The notes beneath the pieces were generated by a model. The model worked only from the letters and a program-made list of their open reading frames with translations. It was not told the DNA's origin and did not search any database. A program made the translations under genes and the position numbers. Shown piece by piece: positions 7,438-17,100 of a stretch of DNA of 64,000 bases. Source of the DNA: Gemmataceae bacterium (GTDB taxonomy: Bacteria; Planctomycetota; Planctomycetia; Gemmatales; Gemmataceae); contig SIAQ01000002.1 in assembly GCA_009697105.1 (NCBI GenBank), forward strand, positions 1 through 64,000. The letters run 5' to 3'. Numbering within the stretch: position 1 is the stretch's first letter; each line of letters begins with the position of its first letter.

Positions 7438-9762
7438 GTGGGTATTCTTTTTGCCAACGATTCCGCGCCGATCTGGACCAATCCCTGGTGGATCGCGTTG
7501 GGCGTTCTCATCGTCTTCATTGCTTTGGCGAGCGTGTTCCGCTTCTTCTTCCTCGTGCGCCTGCCGTTGTGGATTCTGACGCACACTATTTATCGTGCGC
7601 GCGTCGCCGGCATCGAGAACCTCCCGGCCACTGGCCCGGCGTTGCTCGTGTCGAATCACGTTAGCTACATCGACGCCTTGATGATAATGGCGGCGTCGAA
7701 ACGGCGAATCCGCTTTCTCGTCTGGGCGCCGTTCATGGGCATTCCCTTCGTGCGCATCATCCTCCGGACCATGAACGTTATCCCGATCCAGGGCAGCGCC
7801 GGGCCACGGGCGATCATTCAAGCTCTCCGCACGGCCAGCGAAGCACTCGCGCAAGGTGAACTTGTCTGCATCTTTGCTGAGGGCGGCATTACACGCACTG
7901 GGTTCCTGTTGCCGTTCCAACGCGGGTTCGAGCAGATCGTCAAGAAATACCCGGCGCCGATCATTCCCATCTGCGTCGATCACGTTTGGGGCAGCATCTT
8001 CAGCTTTCAAGGCGGCAAGTTACTTTGGAAGATTCCGCAACATATCCCTTACGTCATTCACGTAAGCTTCGGCAGGCCGTTGCCTCCCGACGCCAACGCC
8101 TTCGCGGTCCGCCAGGCGATTCAGAGGCTCTCGGCGGAGTCGGCGGTCCGGCGCTCGCAGTATCGCAAGCCGGTGCACCGCGAATTCGTTCGCCAGGCGG
8201 TCACGCATCCGTTCCGCTCGTGCATCATCGACCCGAATGCCGCGAAGCCCGAATTGACGTATGGCGAAACGCTCGTCGGCGTCAAACTCCTGCTCAAACG
8301 CTTGAAGCCACTGCTCGGCGACGACGCCATGGTCGGCATCTGGCTACCACCTTGTGCCGGCGGGGCCATGGCCAACATCATCATCGCTTGCCTGGGCAAG
8401 GTCTCCGTCAACCTCAATTACACTTCTGCGCCGAACCTGATTCAATCGTCGATTCGCCAGTGCAATATCAAAAAGGTCTTGTCCTCCAGGCTGTTCACGC
8501 GCAAAGTCCCGCTCGACCCCGGTCCTGGTGTCGAGTTCATTTACCTTGAAGATTTCCGCAAGGACATCGGCAAAGTCGAACGTACCCTCGCCTTCCTCGG
8601 CGTACTGCTCCTGCCTGGCTGGGTGCATGAATATTTGCTGATGCGCCTGGGCGGGCAAAAGATCGACGACCTGTGCACGATTATCTTTTCCAGCGGTTCG
8701 ACGGGCGATCCCAAGGGCATCATGCTCACGCACGCCAACATCGCCGCCAACGCCGAGTCCGTGATCCAGGCGATCGATCCGCAGCCCAAGGATCGCCTGC
8801 TTGGCATCTTGCCGTTCTTTCACAGCTTCGGCTTCACGATCACGCTGTGGCTTCCGTTACAGGTTGGCGCGTCGATTGTGTACTATCCGAATCCGCTGCA
8901 GCCTCGTGAGATCGGCGAGTTGTGCAAGAAGAATAAGTGCACGATTTTCCTGGCGACGCCGACGTTTCTGCGCCAATACTTGCGCCGGTGTGAAGTGGAC
9001 GATTTCAAATCGCTGCGCCTGATCGTGTGCGGCGCCGAGAAGATGCCGCCATCGCTCGCGCAGGAATTCAAGCAAAAGTTCGGCGTCGAGCCGTTGGAAG
9101 GTTACGGCTGCACCGAACTCTCGCCTGTCGCTTGCGTCAACGTGCCCGACTTCGCCGAGGGCAACGTCCGCCAGCAGGGCAACAAGCCCGGCACGATCGG
9201 CATGCCGATCCCCGGCGTGGCGGCACGCATCGTCCAGCGCGACACGCTTGTCGATCTGCCGCAGGGTAAGGAAGGCCTGCTGCTCATCCACGGCGCCAAC
9301 GTCATGAAGGGCTACCTGGGCCGTGACGATATGACGCAGAAGAAAGTCGTTGACGGCGGCTGGTACATCACCGGCGATTTGGCCTTCATCGACCCCGAAG
9401 GCTTCATCACCATCACGGGCCGCGAGGAACGCTTTGCCAAAGTCGGCGGCGAAATGGTGCCTCTGGAAAAAGTCGAAGACGAGCTGCACCTGATCCTGGG
9501 CACGAACGAAAAGATCTTTGCGGTGATGGCCATCACCGACGCGAAAAAAGGCGAGCGCGTCGTCGTCCTGCACCTCGCCATGGGCGAAAAGTCGGTGCAA
9601 GAAATCTGGAAAGGGCTAGGCGAACGCGGCTTGCCGAACATCTACATCCCTAGTCAACGCGATTTCTACCTGGTCACGGAACTGCCGATCCTGGGCAGCG
9701 GCAAGCTCGATCTGAAGAAGTGCAAGCAGATGGCGCAGGACATCGCCGGCGGCGGGGAGTGA
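7438..9762 (+). CDS. Bifunctional 1-acyl-glycerophosphate acyltransferase / AMP-dependent acyl ligase (Aas-like)
   Basis: Encodes 774 residues from a GTG. An N-terminal membrane helix (residues 18-40) precedes a PlsC acyltransferase domain with the HX4D motif (NHVSYID, H74-D79) and the EGGIT motif near residue 143. A linker leads to an AMP-binding enzyme domain with the P-loop FSSGSTGDPKGIMLTHAN near 416, a YGCTELSP adenylate motif, a YITGDLAFID aspartate motif and a C-terminal lysine region (GSGKLDLKK). This matches Aas, which re-acylates lysophospholipid using acyl-ACP. Unlike Escherichia coli Aas there is no MFS domain. The protein acts at the inner membrane. Confidence 0.88.
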   Translation: MGILFANDSAPIWTNPWWIALGVLIVFIALASVFRFFFLVRLPLWILTHTIYRARVAGIENLPATGPALLVSNHVSYIDALMIMAASKRRIRFLVWAPFMGIPFVRIILRTMNVIPIQGSAGPRAIIQALRTASEALAQGELVCIFAEGGITRTGFLLPFQRGFEQIVKKYPAPIIPICVDHVWGSIFSFQGGKLLWKIPQHIPYVIHVSFGRPLPPDANAFAVRQAIQRLSAESAVRRSQYRKPVHREFVRQAVTHPFRSCIIDPNAAKPELTYGETLVGVKLLLKRLKPLLGDDAMVGIWLPPCAGGAMANIIIACLGKVSVNLNYTSAPNLIQSSIRQCNIKKVLSSRLFTRKVPLDPGPGVEFIYLEDFRKDIGKVERTLAFLGVLLLPGWVHEYLLMRLGGQKIDDLCTIIFSSGSTGDPKGIMLTHANIAANAESVIQAIDPQPKDRLLGILPFFHSFGFTITLWLPLQVGASIVYYPNPLQPREIGELCKKNKCTIFLATPTFLRQYLRRCEVDDFKSLRLIVCGAEKMPPSLAQEFKQKFGVEPLEGYGCTELSPVACVNVPDFAEGNVRQQGNKPGTIGMPIPGVAARIVQRDTLVDLPQGKEGLLLIHGANVMKGYLGRDDMTQKKVVDGGWYITGDLAFIDPEGFITITGREERFAKVGGEMVPLEKVEDELHLILGTNEKIFAVMAITDAKKGERVVVLHLAMGEKSVQEIWKGLGERGLPNIYIPSQRDFYLVTELPILGSGKLDLKKCKQMAQDIAGGGE

Positions 9763-9771
9763 TGCCGTTTT

Positions 9772-9825
9772 CCGCGCGCGGCTTAGCGCTCGTGTCGAAT
9801 GTTCCGAACGCCAAGCCGCAAGCGG
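9772..9825. repeat. Family A palindrome, degenerate
   Basis: CCGCGCGCGGCTTAGCGCTC pairs imperfectly with GAACGCCAAGCCGCAAGCGG. It starts 10 bp after the acyltransferase/ligase stop codon. Confidence 0.7.
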
Positions 9826-9894
9826 AGAAACAGCGAGCTTTGTTGATGAGCGGCGGTAGATATGGTATCCTGGGTGATGGGATTCGTGTTTATG

Positions 9895-9923
9895 TTTAGC
9901 GCCCGCTCGGCGCCATGCGAGCG
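9895..9923. repeat. Family A' half-element upstream of the Uma2 gene
   Basis: GTTTAGCGCCCGCTCGGCGC and CATGCGAGCGC recall the GTTTAGCGCTCGC-GGCGCCATGCGAGCGC centre of the better preserved copy at 60758-60805. Confidence 0.45.
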
Positions 9924-9947
9924 CAAGGCCAAATCAGGGAACCGGAA

Positions 9948-10577
9948 ATGAGCAGCGGACTCACCATCTCCAGGCCGCGCGGCGTATTCACAACCGAACA
10001 GTATCTCGCCCTCGAACGCGCAGCCACCGAACGCCATGAGTATCTCGACGGCGAAATCATCGCGATGGCGGGTGAGAAGTTGCCGCACGGGCTAATCTCG
10101 ACGAATCTGATTGGGCTTTTCGTCACGCAATTGAAAGGCACGCCCTGCTTTGCCGTGTCCAAAGACACAAAGGTCCGCAGCGGTCTCGGCGTCGTGCCCG
10201 CGCGAAACGTCAGCGGGATGTTCTCGTATCCCGATATCCTCATTGTCTGCGGCGAGCCGGAATACTTAGACGACGTCGGGGACGTGATCGTCAACCCGTC
10301 GGCGATTGTCGAGGTGTTGTCGCCGTCAACCGAATCGTTCGATCGCGGCGAAAAGTTCCAGCGCTACCGCACCCGGAATGCGACGCTGAACGACTACCTT
10401 CTGGTCTCGCAAACGCGCCCATTCGTCGAGCATTTCCGTCGCCTACTCGACGGCACCTGGAACATGCGCGAATCGGTCGGCCTGGATGCGACCGTCACAA
10501 TCGAATCAATCGGCTGTGCGCTGAAGCTGGCGGAGGTTTATGATCGGATTGCGTTTGCGGACCAAGCCCAGGGGTGA
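9948..10577 (+). CDS. Uma2-family (DUF820) PD-(D/E)XK endonuclease-like protein
   Basis: Encodes 209 residues from the ATG at 9948; an ATG at 9915 is inside repeat sequence and less likely. Family marks in order: YLALERAATERHEYLDGEII, PHGLISTNLIGLF, the putative nuclease core YPDILIVCGEPEY, and IVEVLSPSTESFDRGEKFQR with the conserved Glu and Lys. Uma2 proteins are abundant in cyanobacteria and planctomycetes, and no cellular substrate is known. The final residues (DQAQG) read into a family B palindrome. It converges with serS. Confidence 0.85.
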   Translation: MSSGLTISRPRGVFTTEQYLALERAATERHEYLDGEIIAMAGEKLPHGLISTNLIGLFVTQLKGTPCFAVSKDTKVRSGLGVVPARNVSGMFSYPDILIVCGEPEYLDDVGDVIVNPSAIVEVLSPSTESFDRGEKFQRYRTRNATLNDYLLVSQTRPFVEHFRRLLDGTWNMRESVGLDATVTIESIGCALKLAEVYDRIAFADQAQG

Positions 10578-10646
10578 GCGTGAGCGAACCCCTGGGATAC
10601 GTATGACGTGATCCCAGGGGTTCGCTTCGCTCACCCCCTGGGCTTG
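10563..10646. repeat. Family B palindrome between Uma2 and serS
   Basis: CAAGCCCAGGGGTGAGCGTG, then AGCGAACCCCTGGGAT, is mirrored by ATCCCAGGGGTTCGCTTCGC and TCACCCCCTGGGCTTG. The two arms agree except for one indel and one mismatch. It overlaps the last five codons of the Uma2 gene and ends 5 bp before the serS stop codon, so it could act as a shared hairpin terminator. Confidence 0.85.
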
Positions 10647-10650
10647 TGGA

Positions 10651-11937
10651 CTACTTCTTCGCCGCGATCACCTCGCGCCCACTCATCCAAGGACGCAGCA
10701 CCTCCGGGACCAGCACCGTGCCGTCGGCTTGCTGATTGTTCTCGAGCAGCGCGACCAGGCATCGGCTGACGGCGACGGCGGTGCCGTTGAGCGTGTGAAC
10801 GAAGCGTGTGCCTTTGTGGTTCGGGCCTTTGTAGCGTATGTTGAGCCTGCGCGCTTGAAAATCGGTGCAGTTCGACGTGCTGGTGACTTCGCCGTACTCG
10901 CCTTCTTTGCCGCGGGCGGGCATCCAGGCTTCGAGATCGTACTTGCGATACGCCGGGCCGCCGAGATCGCCCGTGCAGGTGTCGATGACGTGGTACGGCA
11001 GCTTCAATCCCTGGAAGATCGATTCCTCGATGCCGAGAATTTCCTCGTGGATCGCGTCGGACTGTTCCGGCGTGCAGAACGCGAACATCTCGACCTTTGT
11101 GAATTGATGCACGCGATAAAGCCCGCGCGTGTCGCGCCCCGGCGCCCCGGCTTCGGTGCGGAAGCAATGCGATAGGCCGACGTATTTCAACGGCAGCTTC
11201 GGCTCCTCCATAATCTTGTCGCGATGCATGCCGCCGAGCGTGATCTCCGCCGTCGCGATCAGGCACAGGTCGCTGTCGGCGATCGAGTAAATCTGCGTGC
11301 CTTCGCCTCTCGGCATGAAACCGATGCCTTCGAGTACATCGACGCGCGCGACATCGGGCGTAATGATCGGCGTGTACCCGTGCTTGAGGAGCGTGTCCAT
11401 GGCGTAATGGATGAGGGCGAGTTCGAGCAGCACGGCTTCATTTTTGAGGAAGTAAAACTTCTGCCCCGCAACCGCCGCCCCTGCTTCAAAGTCGGCGAGA
11501 TCGAGCGTTTCGCAGAGGGCGACATGGTCCTTTGGCTTGAAGTCGAACTTCGTCGGTGTGCCCCAAACCTTGACGACCTTGTTGTCCTCGGGCAGTGCTC
11601 CAATCGGCGCAGCCGGGTGCGTCATATTGGGGATGGTCGAGACGACAGCTTTGAGATCGGCTTCGACCTGTTTGAGTTGAGCGTCAAACGCGCCGACCTC
11701 TTCGCGCAACTGCTTGCCACGCGCGATGAGTTCCTGCTTCTTGGCGGGATCCTTCTCGCCGCCGACCGATTTCGCGCTGGCGTTCGCTTCTTGCTGTCGG
11801 ACCTGCGCAAGCGAGATGATGCGCTTGCGTTCGTCATCGAGCGTGACGACCCGATCGACATCAGCGGTGACGTTGCGGTTTTTGCAGTTGGCTTTCACAG
11901 CCGCGAGGTTTTCACGGATGAAGTGGGTGTCGAGCAT
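10651..11937 (-). CDS. serS: Seryl-tRNA synthetase
   Basis: Encodes 428 residues, normal for bacterial SerRS. The N-terminal arm (about 25-105) is a charged coiled coil that holds the tRNA-Ser variable arm (VDRVVTLDDERKRIISLAQ, VGAFDAQLKQVEADLKAVVS). The class II catalytic domain follows, with motif 2 at SHCFRTEAGAPGRDTRGLYR and motif 3 at TLNGTAVAVSRCLVALLENN, ending PEVLRPWMSGREVI. It charges tRNA-Ser and supplies the Ser-tRNA precursor for selenocysteine if that pathway exists. The ATG at 11937 gives the typical start MLDTHFIRENLAAVKANC. Confidence 0.96.
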   Translation of the reverse strand: MLDTHFIRENLAAVKANCKNRNVTADVDRVVTLDDERKRIISLAQVRQQEANASAKSVGGEKDPAKKQELIARGKQLREEVGAFDAQLKQVEADLKAVVSTIPNMTHPAAPIGALPEDNKVVKVWGTPTKFDFKPKDHVALCETLDLADFEAGAAVAGQKFYFLKNEAVLLELALIHYAMDTLLKHGYTPIITPDVARVDVLEGIGFMPRGEGTQIYSIADSDLCLIATAEITLGGMHRDKIMEEPKLPLKYVGLSHCFRTEAGAPGRDTRGLYRVHQFTKVEMFAFCTPEQSDAIHEEILGIEESIFQGLKLPYHVIDTCTGDLGGPAYRKYDLEAWMPARGKEGEYGEVTSTSNCTDFQARRLNIRYKGPNHKGTRFVHTLNGTAVAVSRCLVALLENNQQADGTVLVPEVLRPWMSGREVIAAKK

Positions 11938-12219
11938 GATTCCCTTCTCTGATCGTAGTAATCGTAGACAGCTTTTTGTTGTATCGCTGCAATGACATCA
12001 GTATCATTATGGCCACCGTCCGGATTTTCCACTGTGCCGTACGAATTGGCCTATTTCCCAAAGAGAAGCGTTCGTGGACGGCGGTGACGGCATTCATTCC
12101 CGCGACATCGGGCAGGGGCGAGTCGATTTGCAGGTCCTCGCCAAGATGGCTTGCTTCGACTGAATCAATAGGCGGGCTGACTTGGAGTTGCTGTGTGGAA
12201 CTCTAAAGGAGGATCGCGC

Positions 12220-12378
12220 ATGGAGACAGCCGTCCTGATTCTCCGTTTGTCTGTGCTTTGTTTCGTGGTCGGTGCCGTTGCGTTCGGGTATTATCTTCGA
12301 ACCCGAAATCGTTGGGCGTGGACCATCGCCGTGGTGCTTTGGATTTTCGGCGGTCTTGGCGTCAGTTTGTGGTTCTAG
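12220..12378 (+). CDS. Small two-helix membrane protein
   Basis: Encodes 52 residues. The ATG at 12220 has a strong Shine-Dalgarno (AAAGGAGG at 12206-12213), which decides the start. The protein is almost entirely two membrane helices (ILRLSVLCFVVGAVAFGYYL and WTIAVVLWIFGGLGVSLWF) joined by RTRNRWA, a positively charged loop. Function is unknown. Its stop overlaps the stop region of the convergent gene at 12375 by 4 bp. Confidence 0.6.
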   Translation: METAVLILRLSVLCFVVGAVAFGYYLRTRNRWAWTIAVVLWIFGGLGVSLWF

Positions 12379-12992
12379 TGACAGGGACCGCATTGCGGCT
12401 CGCCGATCTTCCACCTCTCGACATGCTCGCGCAGTGCCGGGAAGAACTCCGCGAAGTCGTTGCGCAGCGCGTCGAAATTCGCAAGCAGTTCCGACACGGC
12501 TTTTTCCAGGGCGAACTCCTTGCCCGTGCGTGCGGCGAGGCGCATCGATACGCGCTGCAGGGCCGCGGCGATGCCGTCGATTTGGCGGTACGAGCCGAGC
12601 CGATCGTCTTCAAGCATTCGATTGAATGCCGCCTGAGCGTCCGCGGGCAGGGTGATGGGATGCGCCCGAATGTCAGCGTATAGGCGAGCCGTAAAGGCAT
12701 CGAGTGGTTCCGCTGCGTAGCGATCCCAATCGAGCGCGAGGTAGTGGTCGTAGAAGACATCGACGAGGATGCCGGTGAAGTGCCGATAGTCGCCATAGAT
12801 GCGAGCGCGACTGCGATGAACGACAGGGTGCGCGTCGGTGAAGATGTCGATCGCCTGATGCAGCCGCATGCCGCGCGTGAAGGACGCGGTCATGGTGCGG
12901 CGATCCGGTCCCTTGACGAGGTCCGCGAGCAAATTGCCCAGCCGCGCTTCGATGTCGGATTCCGCAAGATAGACGTGAGCTAGCCAGTTCAC
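12375..12992 (-). CDS. Acyl carrier protein phosphodiesterase-like protein (AcpH/DUF479)
   Basis: Encodes 205 residues. The start MNWLAHVYLAESDIEARLGN and GNLLADLVKG, then RGMRLHQAIDIFTDAHPVV and DYRHFTGILVDVFYDHYLA, are the conserved His/Asp-rich segments of the HD-like AcpH family. AcpH removes the 4'-phosphopantetheine arm from ACP, giving apo-ACP. The conserved Asp and His residues expected to bind metal are present. Length matches the family (about 190-200). Whether the enzyme still acts on ACP in this lineage is inference. Confidence 0.82.
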   Translation of the reverse strand: MNWLAHVYLAESDIEARLGNLLADLVKGPDRRTMTASFTRGMRLHQAIDIFTDAHPVVHRSRARIYGDYRHFTGILVDVFYDHYLALDWDRYAAEPLDAFTARLYADIRAHPITLPADAQAAFNRMLEDDRLGSYRQIDGIAAALQRVSMRLAARTGKEFALEKAVSELLANFDALRNDFAEFFPALREHVERWKIGEPQCGPCH

Positions 12993-13032
12993 GACGCCCC
13001 CTCTTGCGTGGCTGAGAGCTGACAGCTTCCCC

Positions 13033-14037
13033 CTACCACCCCAGTGTCCAAGCCGCGAGGCGAAGCTTGCCTGACATCGTCTTCATCGCCTCGTTGACGG
13101 CGCTGTGCTCGAAACCCGAGTGCATCTTGCAATTTTGGCAGCGGCTGTCCTCGCGGCTTTCCCAGTAGCTCCAGTTCGTCTTGGTCCAGAACTCCTCCCA
13201 TTCCTGGAAATAACCTTCGCCTTCGATCAGGTAGCACGGCGCCTTCCAGCCCTTCGGCGTGAAGTTTACCGTTGACCACGGCGAGCACGGCAGCTCCACC
13301 ATGCCGGCGGCGAACTCCAGGAACTTGGGCGTCGCATTGATGCGGTACTTCCGCGCCAACTCGCGGATCGCCTTGAACTTCTCGTGCGTCTGTTCCTTCG
13401 TCAAGAAAATGTCGTTCTCCACGCTCGCATAATCATAACCAGGCGACACGAGAATGCCGTCGGCTTTCAACGTGTCGGTGAGCTTGCACAGCTCCTCGAT
13501 CTCGGACACCTTCGTCTCTCGGTAGACGGTGGCGTTCAGGTAGATGCGATAGCCGAGCGATTTGCCTTGCTTGATCATCTCGACGGCTTTATCGAAGACG
13601 CCTTCGCGATTGCAGACGAAGTCGTGGGTTTCCTTCATGCCGTCAAGGTGGATCATGAGGAAGAGCCGCGAGCTGGGCTTGATGATGCCGTAGACTTTGG
13701 TGTCAAGTTTGAGAGCGTTGGTGCATAGGATGATGTGCTTATCGCGCTGGATCAGGCCGTCGAGGAGATCCTTGAGTTCGGGGTAGAGCGTTGGTTCGCC
13801 GCCGCAGATGTTGACGATGGGGGCGCCGCAGTCATCGACGGCTTTGAGGCAGCGTTCGACGGACATGCGGTCTTGCAGTTTGCCGGTGTAGCGTTCGACG
13901 GAACAGCCCAGGCAGGCGAGGTTGCACGTGTAGAGTGGCTCGAGCATCAGCACGGTCGGGTAGCGTTCGCGTTTGGCCTTCTCCATCTTTCGGCGATGGG
14001 TGAACTGGGCATAGGTAAAGCTAAGGGGAAAACGCAT
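13033..14037 (-). CDS. hpnH: HpnH-type radical SAM protein (adenosyl-hopene transferase family)
   Basis: Encodes 334 residues from the ATG at 14037, which gives MRFPLSFTYAQFTHR, the typical HpnH start. The radical SAM cluster motif is CNLACLGC (Cys38, Cys42, Cys45), followed by the SAM-binding GGEPTLYPEL. A C-terminal Cys-rich region (CQNCKMHSGFEHSAVNEA) matches HpnH. HpnH joins the adenosyl radical to diploptene, the first step to bacteriohopanetriol. The squalene-hopene cyclase at 54.7-56.6 kb supports a hopanoid role. The residues after the cluster (SVERYTG) differ from proteobacterial HpnH, so another radical SAM substrate is possible. Confidence 0.75.
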   Translation of the reverse strand: MRFPLSFTYAQFTHRRKMEKAKRERYPTVLMLEPLYTCNLACLGCSVERYTGKLQDRMSVERCLKAVDDCGAPIVNICGGEPTLYPELKDLLDGLIQRDKHIILCTNALKLDTKVYGIIKPSSRLFLMIHLDGMKETHDFVCNREGVFDKAVEMIKQGKSLGYRIYLNATVYRETKVSEIEELCKLTDTLKADGILVSPGYDYASVENDIFLTKEQTHEKFKAIRELARKYRINATPKFLEFAAGMVELPCSPWSTVNFTPKGWKAPCYLIEGEGYFQEWEEFWTKTNWSYWESREDSRCQNCKMHSGFEHSAVNEAMKTMSGKLRLAAWTLGW

Positions 14038-14123
14038 TGCCAGGAACCTCGGTATGGGAATCCACGATGGAGGAGAATGTACCAAACGAGTGCTGATTTT
14101 CCTACGTCAATTTCCGCATTGTT

Positions 14124-14192
14124 GTTTACGTTTAGCGCTCGCGCCAAAGCGCCATGGGTCACGGCGCTTTGGCGCGAGCGCTAAACGTAAAC
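14124..14192. repeat. Family A' palindrome with 30-bp perfect arms
   Basis: Left arm 14124-14153 begins GTTTACGTTTAGCGCTCGCG and continues CCAAAGCGCC; right arm 14163-14192 is its exact reverse complement; the loop is 9 nt. It sits between the haem protein gene's stop and the upstream region of the HpnH-type gene, both on the minus strand. Confidence 0.9.
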
Positions 14193-14196
14193 GAAT

Positions 14197-17100
14197 TCAC
14201 CGCAACGGCACGCTGCCATCGAGATAGCGCCAATCTTTCAGGAAACGCAGCAAATCCGCCATTTCGCGCACGTTGATCGTTTTCTCCAACCCCTCCGGCA
14301 TCAGCGAAATGCCCGTGGATGCGATTTCGTCGATGTCCTTGCGCAACACGACATCGACCTGATTCTCCGCCCGTTTGAGCGTGATGCTCGAGGCCGACTC
14401 GTTCGTCAACAGGCCGGTCAGAACTCGGCCATCCTTGGTAGCGACGACATAGTTGACATAATTCGTATCAATAGCGGCGTTCGGAGCGATGATGTCGAAC
14501 AACATCGCCGACTCCGTTTTCGTCCGCGTGTCGGCAATGTCCGGACCGACATCGACGCCCACGCCGGCGACGCGATGGCAGGTCGCGCAGTGTTTCTTGA
14601 AAATCTCGCGGCCATTCTTGGCGTCGCCTTTGATCGTCAACGAAGCCTGATACTCGGCCAGGGTCTTCTTCTGATCGGCGGGAATATTGCTGGCGAGCAG
14701 CTTCTTGGCCCGTTCGCGAATGGCGGGGTCCTTGTGATTGGCGAGTTGCCTGGTACGCAACGTGTCAAGTTCGCTGGCCTTCAGACGGTTCGCTTCGATC
14801 TCGTCGAGCAGCACATTGATCCGCGCCGGTTGCCGCAACATCGCTTCGAGGATTTCACGGCGCAACCCCGGCGTCGCCGCGGCCCAGAGCTTGATGAGCA
14901 GCGCGGGCACTTCCTTGTCCTGCTGTTGCGCGAGTGCGCGCAGGGCGGCGATGCGGAGTTCCTGGGAGGGCTCTTTTTCGATTATTGGGCGAAGTGAATC
15001 TTTAGCGGTATTCCAAGGTGCGAATGACAAGACATTCACCGTCAACAAGCGAATTGACTGTTTCGCATTCGAGTCACGAGATACCTTGGCGGCGTCGGAA
15101 AAAACGTCCGTTACGGTTTTTAGGTAGAGTTTTTTCCCAGCAGGCGGCAGGTCCTCGGCCAGATTTTCAAACCGGACGCCTCGACGTTGCAAACCAGTTG
15201 CGAGTCCCTGCAATCCACTCCATCGAAGTGTTGGATGATTCCGATCGTTGATGAGGTCGAAAGTGAATCCAATGTTTCCGTATTTTTCGAAGCTAGCGAT
15301 TAGAGTCGCCATCTCTTGTACCATCAGCGCATCATTGCCCTGCGCGCCAAGCTGATCTAATGCTGAAAGCTCAACCCAAGATAAGAAAACGGGGTTCGCA
15401 TATGGCGGAAGTGCGGATTGCAATGCGATACGCATCCATCTATCTAGTTCTCTTTTGTGTGCTATCCATGCCAAAACCGGCACGGCGGATTTTTCGTTGC
15501 CTCCAATGGATAACGCCAATTGAAAACAAAAACGGTCATCCCGTCCTGAAATCGTTCCTCCAATTGCAACGGCATCCAGAACGCGCTTTCCTGGTTTTTC
15601 AAAACGAGGCTCAAGTAAACGCAGAGCGTGCTCGCCAACACGCGGGTTTTTGTGCTCCATCATCTTCTCAAGCTGTTCATCGCTCAGCCTCCCCAACCGA
15701 TCCAGCATCCACGCCGCGAGAATCTTCGCATGCGGACTCTTCGTCGTCTCCAGCAGTTTCGTCAACGGTTCCACCATCGCCTTGTCGTTGCGTTCCAGCA
15801 ACAGCCGCTGAGCCGTTTGGCGGTACCACGGTTCCTCGTGCTCCAGCGTTTTGACGAGTTCCGCGATCGATGCTTTTGCCAAACCCGGTCGCGGCGTCTT
15901 CGTCTTGTGGTCCTTGGGCACGATGCGCCAGATGCGGCCTTTGTCTTTGCCGAGCGAAAGATCAGGGCGGTTCTTCAGCTCCGGCGGCATGAAGTCGGGG
16001 TGCTCGATCACCGCGCGATACATGTCGGCGATGTACAGCGCGCCTTCGGGGCCATGCGTCAGAAACACCGGGCGGAACCAGTCGTCGGTCGTGGCGAGAA
16101 ACTCGACGCCTTGCTTGTGCGGCTTGGCGCTGAAGGTGGCCCCTTTGGGCGTGAGGATCTCCATGTGGACGAGGTTGCCGGTCGGTTCGCAAGTGAAGGC
16201 GGCGCCGCGATACAGTTTTCCTAGCGCTTCGCCGTGGTAGATGAAAACGCCACACGCGGCGGTGAATCGGCCTTCGTGCAGGCTGGATGTCGTCCAATTT
16301 TTCGAGAGCGGATAGACCTTGCCGCCTGACGATAGCGGGCCGTCGTCGAGCACGCTGACATCTTCGAGCAGCGACGGGGCGGCGAGATACGGATTGCGTT
16401 TGATGTAGCGGTTTTCCATCACGACATGGCGCAGGTGATGGCGGTTGTCGCAGACGAAGCGGTTGCCCCATTCGTCGAATGTGTTGCCAAATTGGCCCGG
16501 GCCGGTGATGGCTTCGTATTTGTGCGGGTTGACCGGGTCGAAGCGGAAGTCCATGCCGGAGAGATCGACGGGCGACCCCGCAGGCTCCTTCGTCGCCTGC
16601 GGGCTTGGCGGATGGATCACCTTGCCGCCGCGCAGGCCGTTGGCGCAGTATATCCAGCCGTCGAGGCCGAGGTTCGGATGGCTGACGCGCAGTTGCGGGT
16701 TCTGCTCGGCGAAACCGGTGTATAAGACATTTTCCGTATCGGCTTTTCCCCCGCCCTTGGTGTCGCGCAGATGCGTGATCTTCGGGGCCATGGTGACGAT
16801 CGCGCCGTCCTTCCAGAGCAATAGGCCGTTGGCGAACAGCAGGTTGTCGGCCCAGATCGTCGAGGTCTCGAAGAACCCGTCGCCGTCTTTGTCCTCGAGA
16901 ATGCGAATTCGGCCCGCGGGCTTCTCGCCTTTGCCTGGCCCGTTCGGGTAGTCGCGCATCTCGACGACCCAGAGCCTGCCGTCGGGATCGAACTGCATCG
17001 CCACGGGGCTTTCGATTTGCGGCTCACACGCGACCAGCTCAATGCGCAGGCCATCGTCGAGCTTGAACAGCTTCTGCGCGTCTTGAGGCGATAGCGCCTT

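Noticed and set aside
14124-14192. Classical rho-independent terminator
   Set aside because: The hairpin has no following T-tract on either strand and the same arms recur as dispersed repeats.
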